DNA from: Bacteroidaceae bacterium
GTDB lineage: Bacteria; Bacteroidota; Bacteroidia; Bacteroidales; Bacteroidaceae
NCBI GenBank assembly: GCA_017633615.1
Contig: JAGBPB010000047.1
Location: 1-64,000 of the forward strand
Direction of reading: 5' to 3'
DNA: 64,000 bases
Program-made: the position numbers and the translations under genes
Shown: in pieces, positions 46,401 through 53,940 of the stretch
How positions within the stretch are numbered: the first letter of the stretch is position 1
How the letters are laid out: the number at the start of each line of letters is the position of its first letter
The notes under the pieces: generated by a model
What the model saw: the letters and a program-made list of their open reading frames with translations, nothing else
Database searches by the model: none
Told to the model about the DNA's origin: nothing

Positions 46401-48869
46401 AAAACTGCTTTTATTAATCTCAGAAGGACTAAAGTATATAACTGATATCAAAGAGTGATCGTCTGTATCTAAAGAACTAGACCAGTAATATGCATAATTA
46501 GTATTCCATAGATAAGGCCCAGATCTATATCCCGCAGATGGCAGAAAGATAGAATTTTCTTCATATCCTGGTATTAAACTGTTTATTTTAAAGCCATCCA
46601 CTCCGTTCTCTGAGGTCCATATCCATTTACAATGATTGATTAATTCATCAATCTCAGCGTCGGTAGGCATGCGCCAATTAAAACCCCATCTAACATGAGC
46701 AATGTCATCTTCAGGTTCTAGAGTAATTCTATTATCAACATTTCCATTTTTGGGGTCAGTGTTATATTTGGATAAACTATAACCAGGCATACTATGCCAC
46801 TTATAATTATATCCAAAGTATTTTTCTTTAGTGTTAGTTTCACCCCAAGAATAATAACCACCGTATTGTTCTGGCAAAAAAGCCCCAACATTGAATGTTG
46901 CCCATTTCACACTTAACCCTAAATCAACACATTCAGGTTTAACGTCCGAATCATCTATAACTGTTACTGTACACTGGACAGAAACCGAACGTAATGATAC
47001 GGTTATATGAGCTGTCCCCTTTGACAATGCTGTTATAATACCATCTGAATTTACACTAGCAACAGAAGGGTTGTCCGAAGACCATTCAAAACCGTAATAA
47101 GAGTAGTTTTCACCATCGTACTTAACATTAACGGATAATTGAGAAAGGCCATCCGGTGCTAAAGTAATTGAATCAGTATTCAGTACAAGATTTATATGTG
47201 AAAGCCATTCATCTGAAGTGCAGACAGGACGAACAGGTAGGCCATAATATCCACTAAATAAAACCCAGCCTCCTGGTGCTGAAGAACCTTCTTTTATTCC
47301 TAAACACTCAACATAGTCTCGTTCTGATACATATCCCAATGAACTAGTCCAATAAAAGCCCCAAGGGTCTTTGGACGTGGGACCATCATATTCATTGCAA
47401 AAAGAAGTAGAGTATATGTATCCGGAAGCAGGGAGAAAGATAGAATTTTTTTCATAGCCGGATAAATTACTTGTTACAAGGTAACCTGAAGTTCCGTTTA
47501 TTGTAGTCCATGACCAAACACAGTTAAATAATAATTCATTAAACTCTGAATGATTAGGCATACGCCAATCTCCTCCCCATTTTACGTGAGCCACATCGTC
47601 TTCAAGGTCAAGGAGAGTTTTACCATCTTCTATAGGCCAATGTCCTGTATCCTGAAAGTATTTTTTCATTTTAATACGAGAAGATTTTTCATCACGCCAC
47701 TTGTATGTTGACCAACTGTAAATGTCTTTGGTTTCCGTTTCCCCCCAGGCATAATAATGACCAAACTGCTCGGGAGAAGAAGCACCCAAGTTGAAAGAAG
47801 CCCATTTTACACTCAACCCCAAATCTACATATTCAGGTTCTATTACGGATTCATCAATTACAGTAACAATACACTGAACAGAAAGAGTATACAATGAAAC
47901 TGTTACATGAGCTATACCACATGATTTAGCATGCACTATACCATCTTGATCCACTTCTGCAACTGAAGGATTATCTGATTTCCACTCAAATCCATAATAT
48001 GGTTTATCTGAGTCTGCAAAAACGACATTTGGTATTAGTTTACATATGCCTCCTTTAATTATAGTTGCAGAATCAGTGTTTAATGAAATCTTTGTATGTT
48101 CCAACCATTCATCTGATGGACAAACCGGCCGAGCAGAAAGACCAAATGTACGAGGATATAGAATAATATCTCTATTTCCTTTTACAAACGCCAAAGATGA
48201 CACGCCAGTATAATATCTATCATTTTGTAGATCTTCTGACATATAAACACCAGAATTATTTTTTTGACTAACTATTGAATCGGAAATAAAACCTGAAGCC
48301 GGCAGAAAAATAGAACCTCCTCCATGATAGCCTGTGACCCTATATCCGTTAATTCCATTTACAGTTTCCCATTCCCATCTACAATAATAAATTAATTCAT
48401 TAAACTCATCTTGTGTTGGCAAACGCCAGTTACCACCCCATTGAACATGAGCGACATCATCTATGGGATCAAGTCTTGAATCATACCGATAATCATATTT
48501 TGTGTATTCAATATCATCGGTTGATGAGGTGTCACTTTTATAGAACTTGTAATTATTATCTGAATAATTAGCCTTGGGTTCTGTTTCACCCCAAGCGAAG
48601 TATTCACCGTAGTCCCATGGGTTATCGGCACCAACGTTACAGGTGGCCCATAATAAGCCGGAAGGAAGGCCAAGATCAACATACTCATGAGTAGAAACAG
48701 CCGAACCAGTAAACCATACACTATCTAAGTCCGTAACAATATACTGGATTCTTGTACCGTCTTTTTTTTGGATATTCATATAGTACTGCGCAGATGCCGA
48801 TGCGGTTCCTAATGTTAGCAGTATGAGTGCCATAAAGCGCATGAGCGCTGATTTGATTGTCCTATTCAT
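43470..48869 (-). CDS. Giant secreted protein with six FISUMP and six BIG2 modules
   Basis: A 1799-residue protein, the largest in the window. Residues 1-27 form a signal peptide; 28-52 match the short N-terminal motif IQKKDGTRIQYIVTDLDSVWF, common in Bacteroidales surface proteins. Six FISUMP modules (Fibrobacter succinogenes major paralogous domain) follow at about 62-250, 345-550, 645-835, 1014-1200, 1295-1500 and 1596-1799. Each starts VDLGL-x-W-A-T-x-N-x-G-A, has AWGET and WR-P-x-x-x-E, IFLP-G, and ends RPVC. Between them are six Ig-like BIG2 modules (SDNPSVA-V---G-[IV]-A-S-GTA-I), two of them in tandem at ~840-1010. The last module closes the protein; no T9SS tail, LPXTG or TM helix is seen. 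The gene is visibly AT-richer than its neighbours. Role inferred: surface adhesion or recognition; no activity is established. Confidence 0.85.
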   Translation of the reverse strand: MNRTIKSALMRFMALILLTLGTASASAQYYMNIQKKDGTRIQYIVTDLDSVWFTGSAVSTHEYVDLGLPSGLLWATCNVGADNPWDYGEYFAWGETEPKANYSDNNYKFYKSDTSSTDDIEYTKYDYRYDSRLDPIDDVAHVQWGGNWRLPTQDEFNELIYYCRWEWETVNGINGYRVTGYHGGGSIFLPASGFISDSIVSQKNNSGVYMSEDLQNDRYYTGVSSLAFVKGNRDIILYPRTFGLSARPVCPSDEWLEHTKISLNTDSATIIKGGICKLIPNVVFADSDKPYYGFEWKSDNPSVAEVDQDGIVHAKSCGIAHVTVSLYTLSVQCIVTVIDESVIEPEYVDLGLSVKWASFNLGASSPEQFGHYYAWGETETKDIYSWSTYKWRDEKSSRIKMKKYFQDTGHWPIEDGKTLLDLEDDVAHVKWGGDWRMPNHSEFNELLFNCVWSWTTINGTSGYLVTSNLSGYEKNSIFLPASGYIYSTSFCNEYDGPTSKDPWGFYWTSSLGYVSERDYVECLGIKEGSSAPGGWVLFSGYYGLPVRPVCTSDEWLSHINLVLNTDSITLAPDGLSQLSVNVKYDGENYSYYGFEWSSDNPSVASVNSDGIITALSKGTAHITVSLRSVSVQCTVTVIDDSDVKPECVDLGLSVKWATFNVGAFLPEQYGGYYSWGETNTKEKYFGYNYKWHSMPGYSLSKYNTDPKNGNVDNRITLEPEDDIAHVRWGFNWRMPTDAEIDELINHCKWIWTSENGVDGFKINSLIPGYEENSIFLPSAGYRSGPYLWNTNYAYYWSSSLDTDDHSLISVIYFSPSEINKSSFGRSLGMPVRPVCPSEEWISHLSLSLSDTSITMIPDEVCNIMTELKYDNDIYSYIADFEWTSDNPSVATVDENGKVTAISKGTANIIVNWRTLSTMCKITVLDESILTLSLSDTSITMIPDGICIIEARLKYDNEDYSDYAYFEWMSDNPTVATVDENGKVTAISKGTANIIVNWRTLSTMCKITVLDKSFIVDLGLSVMWATCNVGATKPEEYGDTFAWGETEPKSEYNWSTYKWSNGSANTLTKYCNNSDYGNEGFTDTKTTLDLEDDVAHVKWGGNWRMPTQAEQEELFNNCTWKWYSKGNTEFNGVAGYKVTSNKEGYTDRFIFLPNDGANWSSSLDTENPDNAWAFFRLPFAPYRYVHYGSERNFDHPVRPVCPSAEWLTSVSISFVENDKTLLVNASAVLNVVVKNNDDILDRSFVVWSSDNPSVAVVNDKGVVSAISTGTAHITASVQSKTVQCTITVINDESEQECVDLGLSVKWATFNVGALSPEDFGSYYAWGETEPKYSYTWDNYKFRTSGDSWDNVKFSKYNTLSSYGKVDNKATLDLEDDVAHVKWGGNWRIPTWVEQYELFNNCTWTWYSSGNTEFNGVAGYKVTSNIKGYTDRFIFLPAAGYRSDTNSNYAGDSGYYWTNLLYEGSPSNVNVLRMLFSYNRSEYGYSNSKRYSGNSVRPVCPSEDWLSHISISLDNNTMSLIQGGIGHLKVITKYDGNDYSFANAGFVWSSDNKTVAVVDENGNITAMSNGTACITVSLGLESIQCKITVIDESVIEHEYVDLGLSVKWATFNVGASKPEEYGGFYSWGETEHKTDYSWSKYKWCNGSESSLTKYCSNSFYSNEGFADTLKVLAPEDDVAHVKWGGSWRMPTLAEQEELRNNCTWTPYDSGNTEFNGVAGYKVTSKIEGYTDRSIFLPAAGYRDGTAFSFVGSDGLYWSSSLDTENPCKAWHIYFSSSPGYKYVNKNNFDRRNGYSIRPVCP
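45838..46347 (-). repeat. 255-bp tandem direct duplication inside the FISUMP/BIG2 gene
   Basis: Segments starting near 45838 and 46093 are near-identical over most of 255 bp (85 codons): for example, both contain AAGCGTACGCCAATTAAC and TTTGGATATTGCTGTCAC at exactly 255-bp offset. This is the tandem BIG2 pair. The high nucleotide identity points to a recent duplication. Confidence 0.85.
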
Positions 48870-48895
48870 AAATATCAGGTTTTGATATTAATAAA

Positions 48896-48903
48896 CAAAT
48901 GTA
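48896..48903 (-). promoter_or_regulatory. -7 box of the FISUMP/BIG2 gene
   Basis: TACATTTG on the minus strand matches TAnnTTTG, with ~26 nt to the ATG. No clear -33 element is seen. Confidence 0.5.
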
Positions 48904-49065
48904 TGTAAAAAATTAATCTTACATAATTGAGAAATATAAAAAGTACAATTTGAGTCTGTCCTAGAGCGTGTTATTCTCATCTTCATTACATCTACAGGCT
49001 AACTTCTTTACTACTCCCTCATCACATTTAGAATACTTAATTTGGAATTATACGTGAAAAAACAA

Positions 49066-49073
49066 TATATTTG
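49066..49073 (+). promoter_or_regulatory. Promoter of the MntA-like gene
   Basis: TTTGG, about 20 nt, then TATATTTG (consensus -7). The ATG at 49081 follows the box by seven nucleotides. Confidence 0.65.
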
Positions 49074-49080
49074 CGTTGTT

Positions 49081-49395
49081 ATGAAACTGATACAAAGATA
49101 TATGGCACAGATAATAGCCTTATGTCAAAAGCATAAGGTGTTGGAGTTATATGTGTTTGGATCAGTTCTGACTGATAAGTTCAACAAGAGAAGCGATGTG
49201 GACTTTGTCGTTATTTTTGACAAGCCATCCCTGCCGCTCTTAATGTACGGAGATAACTATTTCGAGTTCAAGTTTGCATTAGAAGACCTTCTTAAGCGTG
49301 ACGTTGATCTTATTGAATACAATGCCGTGAATAATCCCTATTTCAAAGAAGAACTCGATGAAACAAAAAAACTAATCTATGGACAGGCATCTTAA
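49081..49395 (+). CDS. mntA: MntA-type nucleotidyltransferase (antitoxin)
   Basis: Antitoxin of an MNT/HEPN system, expected to AMPylate and so inactivate its HepT partner. The 104-residue product has the minimal nucleotidyltransferase signature: FGS at 26-28, then SDVDFVV (S38, D39, D41). The rest is alpha/beta with an acidic C-terminus. The ATG at 49081 is preferred over an upstream start at 49042 because the promoter lies between. It overlaps hepT by 17 nt, the usual coupling. Confidence 0.85.
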   Translation: MKLIQRYMAQIIALCQKHKVLELYVFGSVLTDKFNKRSDVDFVVIFDKPSLPLLMYGDNYFEFKFALEDLLKRDVDLIEYNAVNNPYFKEELDETKKLIYGQAS

Positions 49396-49714
49396 AGCTC
49401 ATTTATTTGATATTTCATCGGCTATTGATGAAATACAGTTATTCTTTAATTAGGTCCCAAAACAATTTGACGAATATGGCAAGAACCTGATGTTGCGCAG
49501 GGCAGTTGAGAGAAATATCGGCATAATCGGTGAAGCAGTCAATAAAATTTTTAAAGAAAATCCCGATGTTGATATATCTAACGCCAGAGCAATAATTGCA
49601 ACCAGAAACCGCGTAATACACGATTATGCTGCAGTTACAGATGATGTAATGTGGAAAATCGTAATCAACGACCTCCCTAAACTCAAGACAGAAGTTGACA
49701 ATCTCCTAGCGTAA
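49379..49714 (+). pseudogene. hepT: HepT-like HEPN toxin with in-frame amber codon
   Basis: The frame from the ATG at 49379 reads as a DUF86/HEPN toxin of 111 residues, except for a single TAG at 49451-49453 (position 25). Both sides are in the same frame. Downstream the family hallmarks are intact: MLRRAVERNIGIIGEA and the RNase motif R76-x4-H81-x-Y83 (RNRVIHDY). A restart at ATG 49490 would give a 74-residue fragment that still has the motif but lacks the first helix. Recoding of TAG is unlikely, because rel and the FISUMP gene in this window end in TAG. The 3' end overlaps the Zn-dehydrogenase gene convergently by 32 nt. Confidence 0.85.
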
Positions 49715-50726
49715 AATCTACCAGAATGCGGAAGACTTTGCCCGGGGCTTCAACCCATTTTTGCATGGCGCTTAGGGCTTGCTCAGGTTTTACTACGGCC
49801 GAGATGAGTTCATCGACGGGACAGGTGCCGCGCTGCAGATATCGGATAACCGCTTCAAAGTCTGACGGCATGGCGTTGCGGCTGCCGTGAATGTTGAGCT
49901 CTTTCTTTACGAACAGACCTGTGTGGAAAGATACATCGTTCTTGGAGTAGCCTATGCAGACCACGCGGCCGGAGAACGCAACCTCATCAATTGCTGCCTG
50001 ATATGTGGGCACGCTGCCAACGGCCTCAACCACTACGGTGGGGCCAAGATTGTCTGTGAGTTTTACAAGTTCAGCATGCAGATCCTGCTCCTTTGAGTTT
50101 ATAGTGTGCGCTGCGCCCAGACGGCGGGCCAGGGCCAGTTTGTCATTGTCCAGATCAACGGCTATAACGGTTGCGCCGCGCAGTGATGCACGTACTATTG
50201 CGCCTACGCCTATCATTCCGCAACCGAACACAAGTACGGTGTCAGAGTCTGTGACCTGAGCGCGTGATACGGCGTGGAATCCTACGCTCATGGGTTCTAT
50301 GAGGGCGCAGTCACGCAGGGCAATGCCTGGTGCCGGTATCACCTTCTGCCAAGGCAGGACTATGTAGTCACGCATGGCGCCGTCACGCTGCACACCCAGG
50401 GTCTCATTGAACTCACAGGCGTTACTGTGGCCTGAACGGCAGGCGGCACAGTGGCCGCAACTGGTGTAAGGATTGACTGTTACCACCATTCCGGGAGCAA
50501 GGAATTCCGGAACTCCGGAGCCTACACTCTCAATTGTAGCACCAATCTCGTGACCAGGAATTACAGCTTCTTTGGCCATAAGGTTGCGGCCCAGAAATGT
50601 GTTGAGGTCTGATCCGCAGAATCCTACATATCCTATCTTAAGGAGCACCTCACCTGCGCCGGCCTGCGGCTTCTGTGCCTCCTCTACTATCATCTGTCCC
50701 TGTGCGGGAATTCTAATCTGTTTCAT
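49683..50726 (-). CDS. Zinc-dependent alcohol/sugar-acid dehydrogenase (MDR family)
   Basis: A 347-residue medium-chain dehydrogenase. It shows the catalytic zinc ligands in GFCGSD and GHEIG, the structural zinc cysteines in CGHCAACRSGHSNAC, and a Rossmann motif VLVFGCGMIGVGAI. Length and motifs fit the L-threonine/L-idonate/galactitol-type dehydrogenases. As last gene after an aldo-keto reductase, lactonase and FucP-type symporter, it is probably the dehydrogenase acting on an acid intermediate of L-fucose (or related sugar) oxidation. The substrate is inferred from context only. It is separated from fucP by 108 nt with a hairpin. Confidence 0.85.
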   Translation of the reverse strand: MKQIRIPAQGQMIVEEAQKPQAGAGEVLLKIGYVGFCGSDLNTFLGRNLMAKEAVIPGHEIGATIESVGSGVPEFLAPGMVVTVNPYTSCGHCAACRSGHSNACEFNETLGVQRDGAMRDYIVLPWQKVIPAPGIALRDCALIEPMSVGFHAVSRAQVTDSDTVLVFGCGMIGVGAIVRASLRGATVIAVDLDNDKLALARRLGAAHTINSKEQDLHAELVKLTDNLGPTVVVEAVGSVPTYQAAIDEVAFSGRVVCIGYSKNDVSFHTGLFVKKELNIHGSRNAMPSDFEAVIRYLQRGTCPVDELISAVVKPEQALSAMQKWVEAPGKVFRILVDFTLGDCQLLS

Positions 50727-50748
50727 GTTTGTTTTTTATTACATTGGC

Positions 50749-50833
50749 TTTGGCCTTGGCTTTGGCTGCCATGCGGTGCGTGTCTCTCGGCCCAAAGGGC
50801 CGCTAAAAAGCCAACGCTAAAGCCAACGCCAAA
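50749..50833 (-). repeat. Imperfect inverted repeat with nested hairpin between fucP-type and dehydrogenase genes
   Basis: TTTGGCCTTGGCTTTGGC (50749-50766) pairs with GCTAAAGCCAACGCCAAA (50816-50833) at 16 of 18 positions. Within the loop GGCCCAAAGGGCC (50789-50801) forms its own perfect hairpin. The left arm is built on TTGGC/TTTGGC repeats. The structure lies inside a minus-strand transcript and may attenuate or stabilise it. Confidence 0.7.
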
Positions 50834-50834
50834 G

Positions 50835-52049
50835 TTAGTCAATTACTTTATGTCCACGCCAGCCGTACCATGCGCATACGGCAAAGCAGATCAAAGGAAT
50901 TGCGTATGCGATGTTGGGATTGGCCATTGATTTCTGTACATATGCGGTTAGGATGGGCAAGATGGAGTTTCCTACTATTGCCATTACCAGGAATGCCGAT
51001 CCGCTCTTGGTGTCGCCCTTAAGGTCAGTGAGCGCCAATGAGAACTGGGTGGGGTACATGATTGACATAAAGAATGATATGCCCATCATGGCATATACGG
51101 CAGCCTTGCCGCCAACCACGCATACTACTATGCAGAGCAGCACATTGGCAATGCCGTAGAATACCAGCATGTTCTCAGGGCGGAACTTGACCATGAGCGT
51201 AGTGCCTACCCATCGGCCCAACAGGAAGAACAGCATGTAGAAGCCAAAGAATGTGGTGGCCTGGCTGTTGGTCATGCCCACGTAGTTGATGCAATATACC
51301 AGGAACAGGCTGTTCACGGCTGTCTGGCCGCCGTTGTAGAAGAACTGTGCTATGACGCCGTTGCGCAGGTGGCTGCGCTTGAGCACCTTGAATGATATGA
51401 GCTTGGTGTTGCCCTCATCAGCATCCTCTGCCTGTATGCGGGGCAGGTGGGTGAAGATGAAGACTATGGCTATCACTATGAGCACTATGGCAAATATGGC
51501 GTATGTCATGCGGAAGGTGTGAATCTCCTGCTCGGCCGTGCGGGTGGCCTCAGTGCCCAGTATGATCTTGCTCAGGAACATGGCGGCTATGAATGCACCC
51601 AGTCCGTTGAATGCCTGCGCCAGGTTCAGTCGGCGCGGTGCGGTGGCGGGGTCACCCAGCTCTGTCACGTATGGGTTAGCCGCTGTCTCAAGGAAACACA
51701 TGCCTATGGCTACAATGAAGAAGGCGCACAAGTAGAGCGGGAAACTGTGCATGCGTGTTACGGGCATGAACAGCAGTCCGCCTACAGCGGCTATGAGCAG
51801 TCCCAACACTATGCCGGCCTTGTAGCTGAAACGCTTCATGAACATGGCTATGGGTATGGGGAACAGGAAATAGGCAAACCAATATGAGGTCTCCACAAAC
51901 TCAGCCTTGGCCTGGTCTATGTCAAACAGGGTCATCATCTTCTTTACAACCGATGACAGCAGGTTGTTGCTTATTGCCCAGAGGAAAAACAGGCAGATTA
52001 CCATTGACAGGGCAACGGTGAAGGTTTTTGATTTCTGATTATTGCTCAT
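50835..52049 (-). CDS. fucP: FHS-family sugar:H+ symporter, FucP-like
   Basis: A 404-residue, 12-TM major facilitator transporter. The family signature CFLETAANPYVTELG and the N-terminal LFFLWAISNNLLSSVVK fit the FucP/FHS branch (L-fucose, or glucose/galactose). Its ATG overlaps the amidohydrolase stop by 4 nt. Context (sugar dehydrogenase and lactonase) supports import of fucose or a similar deoxy-sugar; the substrate is inferred. Confidence 0.85.
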   Translation of the reverse strand: MSNNQKSKTFTVALSMVICLFFLWAISNNLLSSVVKKMMTLFDIDQAKAEFVETSYWFAYFLFPIPIAMFMKRFSYKAGIVLGLLIAAVGGLLFMPVTRMHSFPLYLCAFFIVAIGMCFLETAANPYVTELGDPATAPRRLNLAQAFNGLGAFIAAMFLSKIILGTEATRTAEQEIHTFRMTYAIFAIVLIVIAIVFIFTHLPRIQAEDADEGNTKLISFKVLKRSHLRNGVIAQFFYNGGQTAVNSLFLVYCINYVGMTNSQATTFFGFYMLFFLLGRWVGTTLMVKFRPENMLVFYGIANVLLCIVVCVVGGKAAVYAMMGISFFMSIMYPTQFSLALTDLKGDTKSGSAFLVMAIVGNSILPILTAYVQKSMANPNIAYAIPLICFAVCAWYGWRGHKVID

Positions 52050-52963
52050 TCTGACATATTTTTAATGTAAGGTAAATCTATTTCAGTCTTGATATTGTAG
52101 AACCCGGCGGCATTCAGCCCAAGGAACTGTTCCTTTTCATGCTCCGTGAGTTCATTTGTCTTGAGTATGAAATCATATGACATGCGATAGGTGATGGCTG
52201 TGATGGTGCGCGGGTAGTCTGATCCCCACATCAGTTTGTCCATGCCTACCTCATCGGCTGCCTCACGTATGGCACGTACTGCACCCTTGAACGGGTAGAA
52301 TTCATCGTTGAAAAGCCAGGTTATGCCGCCTGACTCTATCATCACGTTTCTGTGCCGGGCCAGACGTATCTGCTCCATCCATCCGGGTACGGTTACCATC
52401 CCAAAGTGGCCTACCGCAATCTTAAGGTTGGGGCACTCCTTAATGACCTCTTCAACCTCAGGCACCTGTACTGCTCCGTCCTCAAGGGTCAGTGAGAGGA
52501 ACACCCCCTTTTGCTCCATAAGGCGGAACATATCCATCATCTCCGGGCAGGTAAGGCTTACGCGGCCATGAGGGGTTTGCAGGCGGTGTCCCGGTATGGC
52601 TATACCCTTGAATCCCTGTGTCATCAACTGGCGGGCGTGCTCCAGGTAGCCGGGTTGGCGGTAATCGGCCATACCGCATACTATGAAGCGGTCCGGATAG
52701 CGGCTCTGGACATCGGCCAGGTAGTCATTCTGCAGGCCGTCAATGAACTCCTGCACCACAACGGCTGCGGTCACCTGGGCGTAGTCCATGTTTGAGAGGA
52801 ATATCTCAGCGGTGTTGCGCCCGTCAATGATGAACGGGGGCACCATCTGGCGTACCTCACCCATAAACAGGGAGCGTCCGTTCTCAAGGGTGCGTATGGG
52901 ATAGCCGTTTACAACGGTGTCCTGACGCAGCCACAGGTGTGAGTGGGTGTCTATTATTTTCAT
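52046..52963 (-). CDS. Amidohydrolase-family (L-fuconolactonase-like) protein
   Basis: A 305-residue metal-dependent hydrolase of amidohydrolase_2 (COG3618) type. It has the N-terminal DTHSHLW metal motif, AVGHFGM in the middle and LMWGSDYPR near the C-terminus. Members next to an aldo-keto reductase usually open sugar lactones. The ATG at 52963 is chosen because it forms the 4-nt ATGA overlap with the aldo-keto reductase stop. It is the second gene of the putative fucose operon. Confidence 0.85.
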   Translation of the reverse strand: MKIIDTHSHLWLRQDTVVNGYPIRTLENGRSLFMGEVRQMVPPFIIDGRNTAEIFLSNMDYAQVTAAVVVQEFIDGLQNDYLADVQSRYPDRFIVCGMADYRQPGYLEHARQLMTQGFKGIAIPGHRLQTPHGRVSLTCPEMMDMFRLMEQKGVFLSLTLEDGAVQVPEVEEVIKECPNLKIAVGHFGMVTVPGWMEQIRLARHRNVMIESGGITWLFNDEFYPFKGAVRAIREAADEVGMDKLMWGSDYPRTITAITYRMSYDFILKTNELTEHEKEQFLGLNAAGFYNIKTEIDLPYIKNMSE

Positions 52964-53913
52964 GAGTTGCACCAGGTAACCCTCTGCTGGTTGCCTATTA
53001 TTTCACGAACCTCAAATACCAGATTCCAGTCAAGCGGCTCCTGCACCACCTCTATGTTCTTAAGCACGTTCTTGGGGTTGGCAGAACTGAAGAGCGTGGT
53101 TGCTATGCGCGGATTGCTGTAGGAGTACTGTACGGCCAGTTTCTCAATGGATGTACCCTTTGCCTTGCAGTGCTGTGCTGCCTTGGAGCAGGCCTCAACA
53201 AGCGGTTTGGGTGCAGGGTGCCAATCAGGCACGCCGCGCTCTGAGAGCAGGCCCATAGCCAGTGGGGAGGCGTTGATTACGCCTATGCCCTTCTGCTCAA
53301 AGTAGCCCAGATAGTCATTGAGTTTGTCATCATTGAGGCAGAAATGGCAGAAGTTGAGTATGCTCTCAACGGTTCCGGCTGGAGCGTGGTCAACCACCCA
53401 CTTTAGGTTTTCAAGCTGCAGGTCTGTTATGCCTACATGGCTTACAATGCCTTTATTGCGCAGTTCCACGAGGGCGGGCAGGGTTTCATCGACCACTTTC
53501 TGCAATCCGCCAGGAAGTGCAGCCTGGAACTCAATATCGTGTACATTGATAAGGTCTATATGGTCTATGTTGAGACGCTCCATACTCTCATAGACGCTCT
53601 CTGTGGCACGCTTGGCGCTGTAATCCCAGGTGTTTACACCGTCCTTGCCGTAGCGGCCCACCTTGGTGGAAAGGAAATACTTGTTACGCGGTATATCCTT
53701 GAGTGCCTTGCCCAGCACGGTCTCAGCCTTGTAATGGCCGTAGTAGGGTGATACGTCAATAAAGTTCAGACCGTTATCAACGGCGGTGAATACGGCATTG
53801 ATGGCCTCTTTCTCATTGATATCATGGAATACACCACCCAGTGATGATGCACCGAAGGCCAGTCTTGCCACCTTCATTCCGGTCTTGCCGATTTCATTAT
53901 ATTTCAGACTCAT
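52960..53913 (-). CDS. Aldo/keto reductase (L-fucose/D-threo-aldose dehydrogenase-like)
   Basis: A 317-residue TIM-barrel NAD(P) oxidoreductase. The catalytic tetrad is visible: FIDVSPYYG (Asp, Tyr), STKVGRYG (Lys) and INVHDI (His). It resembles the AKR branch that oxidises L-fucose/L-galactose to the 1,5-lactone. Its product would feed the lactonase gene directly downstream. It starts only 27 nt after the ispH stop, with no obvious promoter in the gap, so it may be read through from porQ-cmk-ispH. Confidence 0.88.
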   Translation of the reverse strand: MSLKYNEIGKTGMKVARLAFGASSLGGVFHDINEKEAINAVFTAVDNGLNFIDVSPYYGHYKAETVLGKALKDIPRNKYFLSTKVGRYGKDGVNTWDYSAKRATESVYESMERLNIDHIDLINVHDIEFQAALPGGLQKVVDETLPALVELRNKGIVSHVGITDLQLENLKWVVDHAPAGTVESILNFCHFCLNDDKLNDYLGYFEQKGIGVINASPLAMGLLSERGVPDWHPAPKPLVEACSKAAQHCKAKGTSIEKLAVQYSYSNPRIATTLFSSANPKNVLKNIEVVQEPLDWNLVFEVREIIGNQQRVTWCNS

Positions 53914-53940
53914 AAGTAAGGTATGTAATTAGGTTTAATG

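Noticed and set aside
48940..48962. Another degenerate REP arm upstream of the FISUMP gene
   Set aside because: CAATTT...GTCTGTCC shares only short runs with the REP arm and shows no pairing partner. It is not above chance.
49451..49453. Genetic-code change (TAG read as an amino acid)
   Set aside because: rel and the FISUMP gene end in TAG and no other frame in the window needs TAG read-through. A point mutation in hepT is simpler.
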